Source of the DNA: a virus
DNA: 33,071 nt
Virus record (IMG/VR): IMGVR_UViG_3300031227_000232
Span: 1 to 33,071 of that record
Reading direction: 5' to 3' (one strand)
Shown here: piece by piece, positions 22,011 to 30,389 of the stretch
Layout: each line of letters starts with the position of its first letter
Numbering within the stretch: position 1 is the first letter of the stretch
The notes under the pieces: generated by a model
What the model saw: the letters and a program-made list of their open reading frames with translations, nothing else
What the model was told of the DNA's origin: nothing
The model's database searches: none
Translations under genes and position numbers: made by a program

Positions 22011-23097
22011 AACAAAAGATGCGGTGGATGCGTTGTTGCAAAAAAGAGAAAAAACAGCAACGGTCACATATTCAGAAGATGACCTATTGTCTACTGGTAG
22101 TACACTGCTTAATTTAGCATGTACCGGAAATCCTAATGGTGGGTTTTTTAAGGGACATTATTTTCAGATTGTGGGTGATAGTACAAGTGGTAAGACGTTT
22201 TTGTCTTTGACTTGTTTAGCTGAAGCAAATATCAATAAGCATTTCGAAGACTACCGATTCATTTTTGATGATGGTGAGGGTGGGGCTTTGATGGATCTTA
22301 CTAAGTTTTTTGGTGCGGGGGTTGCTGATAAAATAGAACCTCCTCGAATGGAAGACGGCGAGTCTGTTTATAGTAGTACACTTGAGGATTTTTACTTTCA
22401 TGTAGATGATGCTGTAAAAGAGGGAGTACCTTTCATTTATATTTTGGACAGTATGGATGCCTTGTCGAGTGTTGCCGAAGGAGCTAAATTTGAAGAACGT
22501 AAAGAAGCTAGTCGAAAAGGTAAGATTACAACGGGAATAATGACTGATGGTAAGGCTAAGATAAATTCATCTGGGTTGAGGAATGTTTTGAAGGGATTGA
22601 AAGATACCGGAAGTATTCTGATAATTATCAATCAGACAAGAGATAAGTTAGGTTTTATGGCCGGAGGTAAAACCCGAAGTGGTGGATATGCTCTAAAGTT
22701 TTATACTACTTTGGAAATTTGGTCGAAAGTTAAAGAATCTATTACGAAAGTGGTGAAGGGAAAGAAGAGGGATTTGGGTGTTGTTTGTGAGCTTGTGGTA
22801 AAGAAGAATAGAGTTACTGGAAGAACTCCATCTATAAAAGTTCCTATTTTATATTCTCATGGTATTGACGATATTGGATCATGTGTTGATTATCTAATAG
22901 AGGAAGGCACGTGGAAAAAATCTGGTACGAAAGTTGTTGCTTCTGGTCTGTTGAAAGAGGGGACCATGCAGCGAGAGACATTGATTCATAAAATAGAGGA
23001 AGATGATTTGGAGAAAAAGTTAGTAGCGTTGGTTACTAAAACTTGGAAAGATATTGAAAAGGCAAGTTGTTTGAAAAGGAAATCTAAGTATGACTGA
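22003..23097 (+). CDS. recA: RecA/UvsX-type recombinase
   Basis: Walker A is GDSTSGKTF with K64; Walker B is FIYILDSMDAL. Motif LIIINQTRDKLGF fits the L2-side strand of RecA-fold recombinases, and EGAKFEERKEASRKGK lies in the L1 region. The length, 364 aa, is normal. It would form filaments on ssDNA for strand exchange, with the SSB at 18256 and the UvsY-like protein at 17610 as partners. ATG 22003 has no clear Shine-Dalgarno and lies inside the 25-codon ORF, so translational coupling is likely. The sequence is closer in feel to phage UvsX/RecA than to bacterial RecA. Confidence 0.85.
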   Translation: MIKTKDAVDALLQKREKTATVTYSEDDLLSTGSTLLNLACTGNPNGGFFKGHYFQIVGDSTSGKTFLSLTCLAEANINKHFEDYRFIFDDGEGGALMDLTKFFGAGVADKIEPPRMEDGESVYSSTLEDFYFHVDDAVKEGVPFIYILDSMDALSSVAEGAKFEERKEASRKGKITTGIMTDGKAKINSSGLRNVLKGLKDTGSILIIINQTRDKLGFMAGGKTRSGGYALKFYTTLEIWSKVKESITKVVKGKKRDLGVVCELVVKKNRVTGRTPSIKVPILYSHGIDDIGSCVDYLIEEGTWKKSGTKVVASGLLKEGTMQRETLIHKIEEDDLEKKLVALVTKTWKDIEKASCLKRKSKYD

Positions 23098-23962
23098 TGA
23101 CAGAATAAACACCTGGTTAATACTAGATGTCAATTGTCTTGCTTATCGAGCATTGTATAGTACGGGTGATTTGTCGTATGAGGGAGCTTATACGGGTGTT
23201 TTATATGGTATTTTTAGGGATATTATCAACCTCCAAGATTTATTTAATACGAAGCAGGTTGTGTTTTGTTTTGATGCCGGGTATGATAAACGATTAGAAA
23301 TTTTTCCTGATTATAAAAAATCAAGACGAACAAAAACTCATATATTAAGCGAAGATGAGCAAGCGGCTAGAAAAGGCGTAAGAGATCAAGTTCGAGAGTT
23401 ACGAGATAATTATTTGCCTAAAATTGGTTTCCAGAATTTATTATGGCAACAGGGTTTTGAGGCGGATGACATTATAGCGTCGGTATGTTATAATATGTGG
23501 AAAGGGGACAAAATAGTTATAGTTACTACCGATCAAGATATGTATCAATTATTGTATGATAAAGATATTTGTGTGTGGAATCCTATAAGCAAGTCATTGT
23601 TGAATAGACGGGGTTTTGCTAAGAAATATGGGATACCTCCAAACAAGTGGGCAAAAGTAAAGGCTATCGGAGGTTGTTCTTCGGATGATATTCCAGGTGT
23701 ACATGGTGTTGGTGAAAAATCAGCTATAAAGTATTTGAAAGGCTTATTGAAGAAGGGCACTGAGCGATATGAATCAATTAAGAATAGCTCTTGTCTCATA
23801 GAACGGAATACTGTGTTGACTACTTTGCCTATGGCTGGAACTTTGAAATTTGAATTGAAGGAAGATAACATTAGTGAAGAATCTTGGGCAAAGGTTTTGG
23901 AAGATTGTGGTATGAGGTCATTAAGGAAAAGAGTAAAAGGCGTTAAGCCAAGGAAAAAATAA
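23090..23962 (+). CDS. 5'-3' exonuclease / flap nuclease
   Basis: The metal-binding acidic motifs of the FEN/Pol I 5' nuclease family are present in order: LILDVNCLAYRAL, VVFCFDAGYDKR, FEADDIIA and VTTDQDMYQLL. A helix-hairpin-helix region follows: GGCSSDDIPGVHGVGEKSA. At 290 aa it corresponds to the N-terminal nuclease domain of Pol I or to T5/T4 flap nucleases. It would remove RNA primers and flaps. It overlaps recA by 8 bp. It completes the set of Pol I activities split among three genes. Confidence 0.9.
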   Translation: MTDDRINTWLILDVNCLAYRALYSTGDLSYEGAYTGVLYGIFRDIINLQDLFNTKQVVFCFDAGYDKRLEIFPDYKKSRRTKTHILSEDEQAARKGVRDQVRELRDNYLPKIGFQNLLWQQGFEADDIIASVCYNMWKGDKIVIVTTDQDMYQLLYDKDICVWNPISKSLLNRRGFAKKYGIPPNKWAKVKAIGGCSSDDIPGVHGVGEKSAIKYLKGLLKKGTERYESIKNSSCLIERNTVLTTLPMAGTLKFELKEDNISEESWAKVLEDCGMRSLRKRVKGVKPRKK

Positions 23963-23963
23963 A

Positions 23964-24410
23964 ATGAAAATTGTTACTTCTGGGTGGACAACACATGCAA
24001 AAATGCCTAAGATGTGTGAGTGGATAGAAGATCAAGTTTCTTGGTTTCCACTTGTTTGTAAGCAGTTAGTAGCGATCAGCAAATTGAAAGCTGGTTGGGA
24101 TGGTGATGATGCAGATAAACCAGACGAAAGAATTATATTGTGTTCTGCTTATTCATTTTTAATAGATTTAGTTGCTGCATTACCTTCTGACACAAGTAAA
24201 CCACATGTTAATCCAACTCGAAGTGGTGGAGTTCAATTTGAGTGGGAACATGGTAATAGATATTTTGAGATTGAATTTATTGCTAATGATGAAATTCAGT
24301 GTTTCTATGGTGATTGTTGGGGAGATCGTGAAACATCCTTATTTTTTGGTCAGGACATACAATTTATTTTGAGAAGTATTAAGTTGGTAGAGGAACAAAA
24401 TAATGGGTGA
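23964..24410 (+). CDS. Conserved-looking unknown protein (148 aa)
   Basis: The product has LKAGWDGDDADKP in the first third and GGVQFEWEHGNRYFEIEF in the second. I recall this K-x-G-W-D-G plus G-G-V-Q-x-E-W pair from a widespread family of small bacterial and phage proteins with no established role. The start, ATG 23964, directly follows the nuclease stop. Membership is from memory and the function is unknown. Confidence 0.65.
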   Translation: MKIVTSGWTTHAKMPKMCEWIEDQVSWFPLVCKQLVAISKLKAGWDGDDADKPDERIILCSAYSFLIDLVAALPSDTSKPHVNPTRSGGVQFEWEHGNRYFEIEFIANDEIQCFYGDCWGDRETSLFFGQDIQFILRSIKLVEEQNNG

Positions 24411-24651
24411 TGAGAATAGGAAAGGAAGTCAAAAATTTATCTTTAGTTGGATGACGTTTAGGGGAAGACAATTACTTTTGGGTGCTCGATTTGAAGTACA
24501 AGCGGTTGGGGGAGATATAAAATGGGAAGAAACAAAAACAGGATGGTTTACTACTACATTTGATGTAACTGTTTCTGGGTCTATGGTTGTAGTTGTTCGA
24601 ACAATAGAAATATTTAGGAAATTTTTTGTAGAGGTTAATAAAGGATTATAA
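24403..24651 (+). CDS. Small unknown protein (82 aa)
   Basis: ATG 24403 overlaps the upstream stop and follows GAGGAACAAAATA. The protein is rich in beta strands (FDVTVSGSMVVVVRTIEIF) with several Trp and Phe. No motif is recognised. The coupled start and correct G/T-skewed composition support a real gene. Confidence 0.6.
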   Translation: MGDENRKGSQKFIFSWMTFRGRQLLLGARFEVQAVGGDIKWEETKTGWFTTTFDVTVSGSMVVVVRTIEIFRKFFVEVNKGL

Positions 24652-24652
24652 A

Positions 24653-24997
24653 ATGGGTAAAATTAATTCAAAGCAAAAAGGAAAAAATGGGGAACTAGAA
24701 CTTGTCCATGAAATTGAAAGGGTGTTAAAAGTTGAGGCTAGGCGGGGTCAGCAATTTTGTGGTAGTCCTGATTCTCCTGATGTAGTGGTTGCTATTCCTG
24801 GAGTTTATTGGGAGTGTAAGAGGACCGAGAGTTTATCGTTGTATAAGGCTATGGAGCAGGCTATTGATGATTGTGGTGAAGATGTGCCTATAGTAGCTCA
24901 TCGTAGGAGTCGAAAGCCTTGGTTGGTGGTTGTTCGGTTGGATGATCTTCCTAAATTAGTAACTCAAATTTATTTAACAATGGCAGAAAGAAATTAA
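24653..24997 (+). CDS. PD-(D/E)XK nuclease, probably Holliday junction resolvase-like
   Basis: The active-site plan of Hjc-type resolvases is visible: E in KGKNGELELVHEIE, D in SPDVVV, and E-x-K in YWECKRTE. The end, PIVAHRRSRKPWLVVVRLDD, fits the final strand of small phage PDDEXK resolvases. The length is 114 aa. It would cut four-way junctions made by RecA or at fork stalls. It starts after AAAGGATTATAAA. Another PDDEXK nuclease role cannot be excluded, but the recombination context favours this one. Confidence 0.75.
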   Translation: MGKINSKQKGKNGELELVHEIERVLKVEARRGQQFCGSPDSPDVVVAIPGVYWECKRTESLSLYKAMEQAIDDCGEDVPIVAHRRSRKPWLVVVRLDDLPKLVTQIYLTMAERN

Positions 24998-24998
24998 A

Positions 24999-25274
24999 AT
25001 GACTAAGTATGAATTCAAACCAGATTATAATGTTCCTCCGGGAGAAACATTTCGTGAGACAGTAGAGGAACAGGCATTGAATCAGGCGGCAGAGTGGCTT
25101 GATTTTACACATTTAGAAATGGAAGATTTGTATGCAGGAAGAATGGAGATTGATGAACAATTAGCTCAAAAATTAACTGATTATACGAAAGTGTCACAAG
25201 AATTTTGGCTAAATCGAGAGAAGAGTTATCGAGAGTTTTGTAATAGTATACCAGAACAGAATATCATGGATTGA
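24999..25274 (+). CDS. HigA-like antitoxin protein without a toxin gene
   Basis: The N-terminus (PDYNVPPGETFRETVEE) and the end (QEFWLNREKSYREF) are hallmarks of HigA/VapI-type antitoxins with an XRE HTH. In the HTH region (NQAAEWLDFTHLEMEDLYAG) the usual turn residues are changed, so DNA binding may be weak. HigB-type toxin genes normally lie directly upstream; here there is a nuclease gene instead. It may neutralise host toxins as an orphan antitoxin. That role is inferred. Confidence 0.7.
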   Translation: MTKYEFKPDYNVPPGETFRETVEEQALNQAAEWLDFTHLEMEDLYAGRMEIDEQLAQKLTDYTKVSQEFWLNREKSYREFCNSIPEQNIMD

Positions 25275-25277
25275 AAA

Positions 25278-26405
25278 ATGTTATCAAGATTAAAAATAAA
25301 TAACTTTCAAAAGCATTCAGATTTGGAAGTCAAGTTTGATGAAAAAATCACTGCCATCGTCGGGGAGTCGGATGTAGGTAAGTCTTCAATTCTAAGAGCG
25401 ATAAAATGGATTGCTTTCAACCGGCCCCGTGGTGATGGCTTCATAAAAGATGGAGAAAAGGAAGTCTCCGTCAAACTAAAGATGGATAAGAGTGTTTTAG
25501 AACGGAAGAGAGGCAAAGAAAATCTCTACATCGTGGATAAACAGAGATTAGTCGCTTTTGGGAATGACGTACCACCTCAAGTTGATGGTATTATGAATTT
25601 GGGAGAGGAGAATTTTGCCTTTCAGCATGATCCTCCTTTCTTTTTCTGTGAAACTGCCGGGGAAGTAGCTCGTCGACTTAACAAAATAGCCGATTTGGAT
25701 ATCATAGATACCGTTTCTGCTAATATAGCCTCTAAGATGAGAAAGACTAAGGCTACAAAAGAGGTAGTAGAGGAAAGATTAAAAACGGTTATTGAAGAAG
25801 TAGAGAGTCTTCAATACGTAGATCAGCTAGAAAAGGACTTATCGGTCTTAGAGATAGCAGAAGAAGAAAATCAAGCTAGGTCGACCAGAATGGCCTGTTT
25901 AAGCGACTTGATGAATGAGGCTATACTTTCTCACAAAAAAGCTAGTAGGCTCTTAAAAGCTCATTTAAGTGCCTCTGGGCTTGCAAAACGGGGAACAGAA
26001 GCTATTGAGGTCCGAGAAAGTCTTATTAGTATTCAGGATTTGGTGGAATCAGTCCAAATTGAAGAACAGAGGATGAAAGTACAAGTACCGAATTTGGGTG
26101 GTTTGTCACAATTGGTGGAGGACGTTGGTGAGCAGAGTTATCGTTTAGATCATCTCAGTAGTTTGGTTAAGTTGGTAAAAATAGAGGATAAAAAGAAGCA
26201 AAAGAAGATTCCTGATATTAGAAAATTGTCTCGATTGGTGGAGAATATCCAAAAAAATAAAAAACTTTTGAAAAATTTAGAGAATTTCGTCAATTCGGGA
26301 GTAAAATTAACAGATAATAGAGTAGAGAAAGAGTTGGTGTTGGCTGAGGAGCGATTGGAAAAGGAAATGGGTGGGTTGTGCCCGTTATGTGGTTCTGAGA
26401 TTTAG
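25278..26405 (+). CDS. sbcC: SbcC/Rad50-like N-terminal half (ATPase plus zinc hook)
   Basis: Walker A is GESDVGKSS with K35 and the Q-loop is AFQHDPPFFF. Residues 140-360 form coiled coil. The protein ends right after a zinc-hook-like CPLC (C368-C371). It therefore stops at the hook apex; the returning coiled coil and Walker B domain are missing. The matching C-terminal half lies at 29789. With SbcD (26702) it would process DNA ends and hairpins. The split is at a natural domain boundary and no frameshift is visible, so it is probably functional in two pieces. Confidence 0.8.
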   Translation: MLSRLKINNFQKHSDLEVKFDEKITAIVGESDVGKSSILRAIKWIAFNRPRGDGFIKDGEKEVSVKLKMDKSVLERKRGKENLYIVDKQRLVAFGNDVPPQVDGIMNLGEENFAFQHDPPFFFCETAGEVARRLNKIADLDIIDTVSANIASKMRKTKATKEVVEERLKTVIEEVESLQYVDQLEKDLSVLEIAEEENQARSTRMACLSDLMNEAILSHKKASRLLKAHLSASGLAKRGTEAIEVRESLISIQDLVESVQIEEQRMKVQVPNLGGLSQLVEDVGEQSYRLDHLSSLVKLVKIEDKKKQKKIPDIRKLSRLVENIQKNKKLLKNLENFVNSGVKLTDNRVEKELVLAEERLEKEMGGLCPLCGSEI

Positions 26406-26421
26406 TAAGGAGAATAGAAGT

Positions 26422-26742
26422 ATGTTTGCATTGCCATTTACACAATATTTATTGCCTAATGGTGATAAAAAGGAAATTGAGTTTATTGTTGATGGAGATA
26501 CAGAAATTAAAGCTAAGTCTATTCTTAAATATGGGTGGGTGTTTGAGGCTGAAATTTTGACTAATGGAGTTGTTAGTTTGACAATTTCAGATGGGGAAGA
26601 GGATCGAGTAATACAGGTTTGTGAAAATGGGACTACAATACCAATAGTAATAGAAAAATTGATTGATGAGGGAGATATTGAATGTCGAAAGGAGTTAAAA
26701 AATGAAGAAAAAAGAAAAACCGAAGGCAGTGCCGAGAAATAA
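26422..26742 (+). CDS. Small conserved-looking unknown protein (106 aa)
   Basis: TAAGGAGAATA sets the start at ATG 26422; an in-frame start at 26371 lies inside sbcC. The product opens with LPFTQYLLPNGDKKEIEF and has FEAEILTNGVVSLTISD, a pattern I recall from a family of small proteins widespread in phages and plasmids with no known role. The end is charged. It overlaps sbcD by 41 bp. Confidence 0.7.
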   Translation: MFALPFTQYLLPNGDKKEIEFIVDGDTEIKAKSILKYGWVFEAEILTNGVVSLTISDGEEDRVIQVCENGTTIPIVIEKLIDEGDIECRKELKNEEKRKTEGSAEK

Positions 26743-27670
26743 ACAGGTTATTGCTCTGTGTGTGTCTGATATACATCTGTCTCACAAATGCCCTGTAGCC
26801 AGATCAGCAGAACCCTCTTGGTACGATGCTATGGCTAGGGTCTTGGGCCAATTAACTGACCTTAAAGAACAATATGGAGATGTTCCTATTTTGTGTGCCG
26901 GGGATGTTTTTGATAAATGTGGAAGTTGCTCGGAAATTACCAACTTCGCAATTAAACATCTTCCACAAATGTATTGCATCAGCGGGCAGCACGATCAGAG
27001 ATACCATTCTTATGCAGACATACAAAAAACCAGTTATTGGACGTTGGTGGAAGCGGGGGTGATTGTTAATTTAGCCCCTGAGGAGTCGGTTGATATAAAA
27101 AGTGGTGATGATGAAGGTGTCAAACTAAGGTTGTGGGGATTTCCGTGGGGATATGAAGTAAAAGGGACTTCAATTTCAGAGGGGGGAGTATTGAATATTG
27201 CTATTATACATCAATATTTGTGGCGAAATAGGTGTGGATATCCCGGAGCCCCAGAAGAAAGCAATATATCGTCTTTAGGAGATAGTTTACTTGGTTTTGA
27301 TGCAGCTATTTTTGGTGATAATCACATATCGTTTACAGCCAAGACTAGAGACTGTTCTATTTTGAATCCAGGGTGTCTTATTCGTAGGAAAGCTGATGAA
27401 AAGAAATACAAACCTACCGTGGGGTTGTTATATGGGGACGCTTCTTTTGGTACCGTGAAATTAGATACCTCTGAAGATAAGTGGATAAAGATTCAGAAGG
27501 TGGACGAGAAAACAGAAGAAGATAATTTGGAATTAACGGAGTTTATGGCAGAGTTAGAAAATCTAGGAATGGATTCTTTAGATTTTAGGGAAGTAATTCT
27601 TCGATACATAAAGGATAATAAGGTGTCAGATATGACTAAGACTATTCTATTAGAATCTATGGAGGGATAA
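26702..27670 (+). CDS. sbcD: SbcD/Mre11-like nuclease
   Basis: The phosphoesterase motifs are VSDIHLSHK (D23, H25), CAGDVFD (67-71), SGQHDQR (95-98), AIIHQY and FGDNHIS. H-x-H at the last motif is reduced to N-H, as in some Mre11 relatives. At 322 aa it is shorter than bacterial SbcD (about 400 aa). It would be the nuclease partner of the split SbcC proteins, acting on ends and hairpins in replication or repair. AAGGAG (26690-26695) is 6 bases before ATG 26702, deciding the start despite the overlap. Confidence 0.8.
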   Translation: MKKKEKPKAVPRNKQVIALCVSDIHLSHKCPVARSAEPSWYDAMARVLGQLTDLKEQYGDVPILCAGDVFDKCGSCSEITNFAIKHLPQMYCISGQHDQRYHSYADIQKTSYWTLVEAGVIVNLAPEESVDIKSGDDEGVKLRLWGFPWGYEVKGTSISEGGVLNIAIIHQYLWRNRCGYPGAPEESNISSLGDSLLGFDAAIFGDNHISFTAKTRDCSILNPGCLIRRKADEKKYKPTVGLLYGDASFGTVKLDTSEDKWIKIQKVDEKTEEDNLELTEFMAELENLGMDSLDFREVILRYIKDNKVSDMTKTILLESMEG

Positions 27671-27970
27671 ATGTTCAAACAATTTTTATTTTGTGTTGTT
27701 TTATTGTTGTGTATTGGATGTTGTGAGGAAGAATTGGTTACGATTGTTTCTATAGAACCGTTGGGTAAAATTGTTGATATTCAAATAGTTCAAGGATCAT
27801 TTGGTAATAGTACAAAAACAGTTGTAAAGTGTGAAAAGGGAATGTTTTTTTTATGGGGAGCACATTCTTTGTTGTTTGGAAAAGAAGTTCAAATAGTATA
27901 CAAGTCAGATGGGTCTTCCTGGGCACAATGGGAGCCATTTGAAGCTATGTATTACATGGGAAAGAAATAA
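27671..27970 (+). CDS. Small predicted lipoprotein (99 aa)
   Basis: The N-terminus is a lipoprotein-type signal: MFKQ, a hydrophobic stretch (FLFCVVLLL), then CIGC with the likely lipidated cysteine at C17. The -3 residue is Cys instead of the usual Leu. The mature part is beta-rich, with KTVVKC and LLFGKEVQIVY. GGAGG sits just before ATG 27671. Phage lipoproteins of this size often mask receptors or block superinfection; that is a family-level analogy, not shown here. Confidence 0.7.
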   Translation: MFKQFLFCVVLLLCIGCCEEELVTIVSIEPLGKIVDIQIVQGSFGNSTKTVVKCEKGMFFLWGAHSLLFGKEVQIVYKSDGSSWAQWEPFEAMYYMGKK

Positions 27971-28356
27971 TGCCAAAATATAAAATAGAATATGTTTCTT
28001 ATTTTAGAGATTTTTCTACGGGTGATGTTGACGAAGAGGATAAAGTTGTTGTTGAGGAAACTGAGGATTTTTCATGTCCTGCACTGGCTTTACATAAGTA
28101 CACACCCGAAGTTTGGGAATGGGAATATAGTCACCGAGATGGGGGTGTGGGATGTTTGATTTGTGATGGGCCACATAAATTTAGACAATATTATTTAGCA
28201 ACGCCTATAGAAGAAAAATCTTCGGGTCAAAAACATTATGAATCTTGGATAAAGCAGCTTATATATCCTAAGGTGCCTGCCTGGGATGAGTTGGATGAAA
28301 AAGTAAGAAAGACATGGGATTTAGCTAATGAAGAAAATAAAGACTCCGTTTCCTAA
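27970..28356 (+). CDS. Unknown protein (128 aa)
   Basis: ATG 27970 overlaps the upstream TAA. The product has a C-L-I-C pair in VGCLICDGPHKF that, with the earlier Cys (SCPALAL), might bind metal, and several Trp/Tyr residues. The last 28 codons overlap the HTH gene that follows. No family is recognised. Confidence 0.6.
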   Translation: MPKYKIEYVSYFRDFSTGDVDEEDKVVVEETEDFSCPALALHKYTPEVWEWEYSHRDGGVGCLICDGPHKFRQYYLATPIEEKSSGQKHYESWIKQLIYPKVPAWDELDEKVRKTWDLANEENKDSVS

Positions 28357-28669
28357 GAGGAAGCCGTTTGGGAAAATAACAAAACCAATTGTGGATGAGG
28401 TGTGGAGACTCAGAAAAGAATACAATTACAATCAAGCTAAACTGGCTAAAATGTGTGATATTTCTAGGACGTCAGTACACTTGATTTTGTCGGGAAAATG
28501 GGCTGAGGTTGATAGACGAATATACAATGGCAAAGATAAAGAATTGAAGGGTGTTAAGTCTGAGGATATTTCTGGTTGTTGTTCTTTTGAACAAATAATC
28601 AGTAAAGCAAAGAATGTAAGGGATTTTATGTTACGAAAAACAGCAAAGGAGAATAGAGATGTCAATTGA
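28328..28669 (+). CDS. Small HTH DNA-binding protein (113 aa)
   Basis: A clear helix-turn-helix lies at about residues 35-58: NQAKLAKMCDISRTSVHLIL followed by SGKW. The N-terminus is basic and proline-rich (KTPFPKRKPFGKITKP). It could be a transcriptional regulator of nearby operons or an accessory replication protein. ATG 28328 overlaps the upstream gene by 29 bp; composition and the HTH support the reading. No operator was found. Confidence 0.65.
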   Translation: MKKIKTPFPKRKPFGKITKPIVDEVWRLRKEYNYNQAKLAKMCDISRTSVHLILSGKWAEVDRRIYNGKDKELKGVKSEDISGCCSFEQIISKAKNVRDFMLRKTAKENRDVN

Positions 28670-28907
28670 TGTAAAGCAATATGAGAAGTTGAAAGATAAT
28701 GTAGATCGACTAAGGCGGGAGGCTGATAAGGCCGAGGGTGCGTACGATCAGCTTATGGGCCAGTTGAAAGATGAGTTTGGATTTACCAATATAAAAGAAG
28801 CGGAGAAAGAGATTAAGAAATTACAAAAAGAAGTGAAAGAGAAAGAGGATGAGTTTGAGGTTCAATTAGCCGAGTTCGAAGATAAATGGGAAGAGGTGTT
28901 AGAATGA
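28659..28907 (+). CDS. Small coiled-coil protein (82 aa)
   Basis: The entire protein is a charged coiled coil with heptads (LKDNVDRLRREADKAE, then KEIKKLQKEVKEKEDEFE). AAAGGAGAATAGAG precedes ATG 28659. It lies between the two halves of SbcC, so it might bridge or extend the split coiled coil; that is only inference from location. The stop overlaps the next start. Confidence 0.7.
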   Translation: MSIDVKQYEKLKDNVDRLRREADKAEGAYDQLMGQLKDEFGFTNIKEAEKEIKKLQKEVKEKEDEFEVQLAEFEDKWEEVLE

Positions 28908-29296
28908 AAACTCAAGTTATTATGTCCCCAAGACTTATAAATCATTGTGGTATTTTAGTTTCATCAGAAGATATACAAGTTTCATTTGCTTTTGTGAGAA
29001 GATTAAAACAATTTTTTGTTTTTCCTAAAAAAGCTACAAGTTATTGGTTAGAAATTAGTAATAAACAATGGGAGGATAATAGTGGTTTATTGATGAAAGT
29101 TAGAATGGATGAGGAGGGTTTTATTGTTCATCAAGATAGAATAAATGATCCTGAGTTATCATTTTTCTTACCATTTTCTAATTTAATAAAATATTTGATT
29201 TTTCCACGATTTGGTTGGTGGACAAGACACTTGGATTTCAGGCTGAGAGAGAGTCTTGATTATAAGGTTTTTTATATTCGTCTATGGTATGAGTAG
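28904..29296 (+). CDS. Unknown protein (130 aa)
   Basis: ATG 28904 overlaps the upstream TGA; an in-frame ATG at 28886 is inside the coiled-coil gene. The sequence is hydrophobic and aromatic in patches (FAFVRRLKQFFVF, FFLPFSNLIKYLIF) without a clear membrane span. No motif is recognised. Confidence 0.6.
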   Translation: MKTQVIMSPRLINHCGILVSSEDIQVSFAFVRRLKQFFVFPKKATSYWLEISNKQWEDNSGLLMKVRMDEEGFIVHQDRINDPELSFFLPFSNLIKYLIFPRFGWWTRHLDFRLRESLDYKVFYIRLWYE

Positions 29297-29323
29297 ATAG
29301 AGTAAATGGAAAGGAGTATTAGA

Positions 29324-29524
29324 GTGACAACAGAATTATCAAAAGATGAACAGTTGGCAGAGCTTGCAAAAAGAATACCTTGGAGCTTAAGACAACTTTC
29401 TTTTTGTTATGATATTTTGGGAAGTGTTGAATTAGTGGAATCAGCTTGTAGTATTGCGAGTTGTTTTGCTATGGATGTTACAGGTGTCTCCGGTATGATT
29501 GTTGAAACATTTAAGAAAGAATAA
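29324..29524 (+). CDS. Small unknown protein (66 aa)
   Basis: AAGGAG (29311-29316) lies 7 bases before GTG 29324. ATG 29306, in frame, overlaps that ribosome site itself, so GTG is chosen. The product is helical (LSKDEQLAELAKRIPWSLRQ) with two central cysteines. No family is recognised. Confidence 0.55.
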   Translation: MTTELSKDEQLAELAKRIPWSLRQLSFCYDILGSVELVESACSIASCFAMDVTGVSGMIVETFKKE

Positions 29525-29525
29525 T

Positions 29526-29792
29526 ATGAAAATGAAAACAGAATTAGCAAAAACTGATAAAGAGTATTTAGATAAAATTTTTGATGCTTGGGATGGCTTT
29601 TGTCGTTTGGTAGATTCTGGAAATGATTTCTTTGATGTTTTTATTGCAAAAGATAATGAAGATACAGCAGATTTTGCAGTTCCGGGTTATCATTATACGA
29701 GTGGAAGTAGTGGTATTCTTATCAAAAGTCGATATGATGTCAAAACAAATAAAAGAGAATTATCTGCAATTGGTGATGGTGATAGAGTATGA
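29526..29792 (+). CDS. Small unknown protein (88 aa)
   Basis: ATG 29526 directly follows the upstream stop. The protein is acidic, with LDKIFDAWDGFCRLVDSGNDF and a Gly/Ser segment (HYTSGSSGILI). No motif is recognised. Its stop overlaps the start of the SbcC C-terminal half, so it is coupled to that gene. Confidence 0.6.
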   Translation: MKMKTELAKTDKEYLDKIFDAWDGFCRLVDSGNDFFDVFIAKDNEDTADFAVPGYHYTSGSSGILIKSRYDVKTNKRELSAIGDGDRV

Positions 29793-30376
29793 CAACATTA
29801 ACACAATATCGAGAAAAGACTACTGAGCTTCTTCTTAATCAGCAACAGGCTGTAGCAATAAAAGAAAAAGAAGAGATTGAGTTGGATCAATGTACTTGTA
29901 AGTTAATAGCCACTCAGGACGCCCAGAGCATCGCTCAGCAGGTCGCTCAGACAATACAACAGAAATTACATACACAGATAAGCAACGTCGTTACGAGGTG
30001 TCTGAATGCTGTATTTGATGATCCTTACGAGTTTGTGATAGAGTTTGAGCAGAAAAGAGGTAAAACAGAGGCTAAATTGGTATTTATTCGAGATGGTATG
30101 AGGTTGAGTAATCCTCTTGATGAGGTTGGTGGTGGTGTTATTGATGTGGCTTCATTAGCGTTACGGTTGGCGGTTATTTTGTTATCTAAGCCAAAACGAA
30201 GACGGTTGTTGATTTTGGATGAGCCATGTAAGTGTGTTAGAGGAGATCAGAATAAAGCCAGGGTGCGAGAGATGTTGTTAAAATTGTCGGAGGAGTTGGG
30301 GGTTCAGTTTGTGCTTTGTGTGGATATAGAAGCATACCCCGAATTTGCTCTAGGAAAAGTAATTGAAATAGAATGA
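29789..30376 (+). CDS. SbcC/Rad50-like C-terminal half (signature and Walker B)
   Basis: This 195-aa protein opens with a coiled coil (residues 1-70), then shows the ABC signature-like GGGVIDVASLALRL (114-127) and Walker B RLLILDEP (139-146, catalytic E145). The D-loop is replaced by CKCVRG, and the H-loop histidine is not evident (CVDIEAY). It has the parts missing from the protein at 25278 and would pair with it to make one ATPase head. The two genes are 3.4 kb apart with SbcD between them. C35 and C37 (QCTC) near the N-terminus could complete a modified zinc hook. Confidence 0.75.
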   Translation: MTTLTQYREKTTELLLNQQQAVAIKEKEEIELDQCTCKLIATQDAQSIAQQVAQTIQQKLHTQISNVVTRCLNAVFDDPYEFVIEFEQKRGKTEAKLVFIRDGMRLSNPLDEVGGGVIDVASLALRLAVILLSKPKRRRLLILDEPCKCVRGDQNKARVREMLLKLSEELGVQFVLCVDIEAYPEFALGKVIEIE

Positions 30377-30389
30377 GAGGAAAAGAAAA

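Noticed and set aside
25278-26405. Frameshift or nonsense mutation in sbcC
   Set aside because: The protein ends at the zinc hook, a natural domain border, and the missing half exists as a separate intact gene at 29789.
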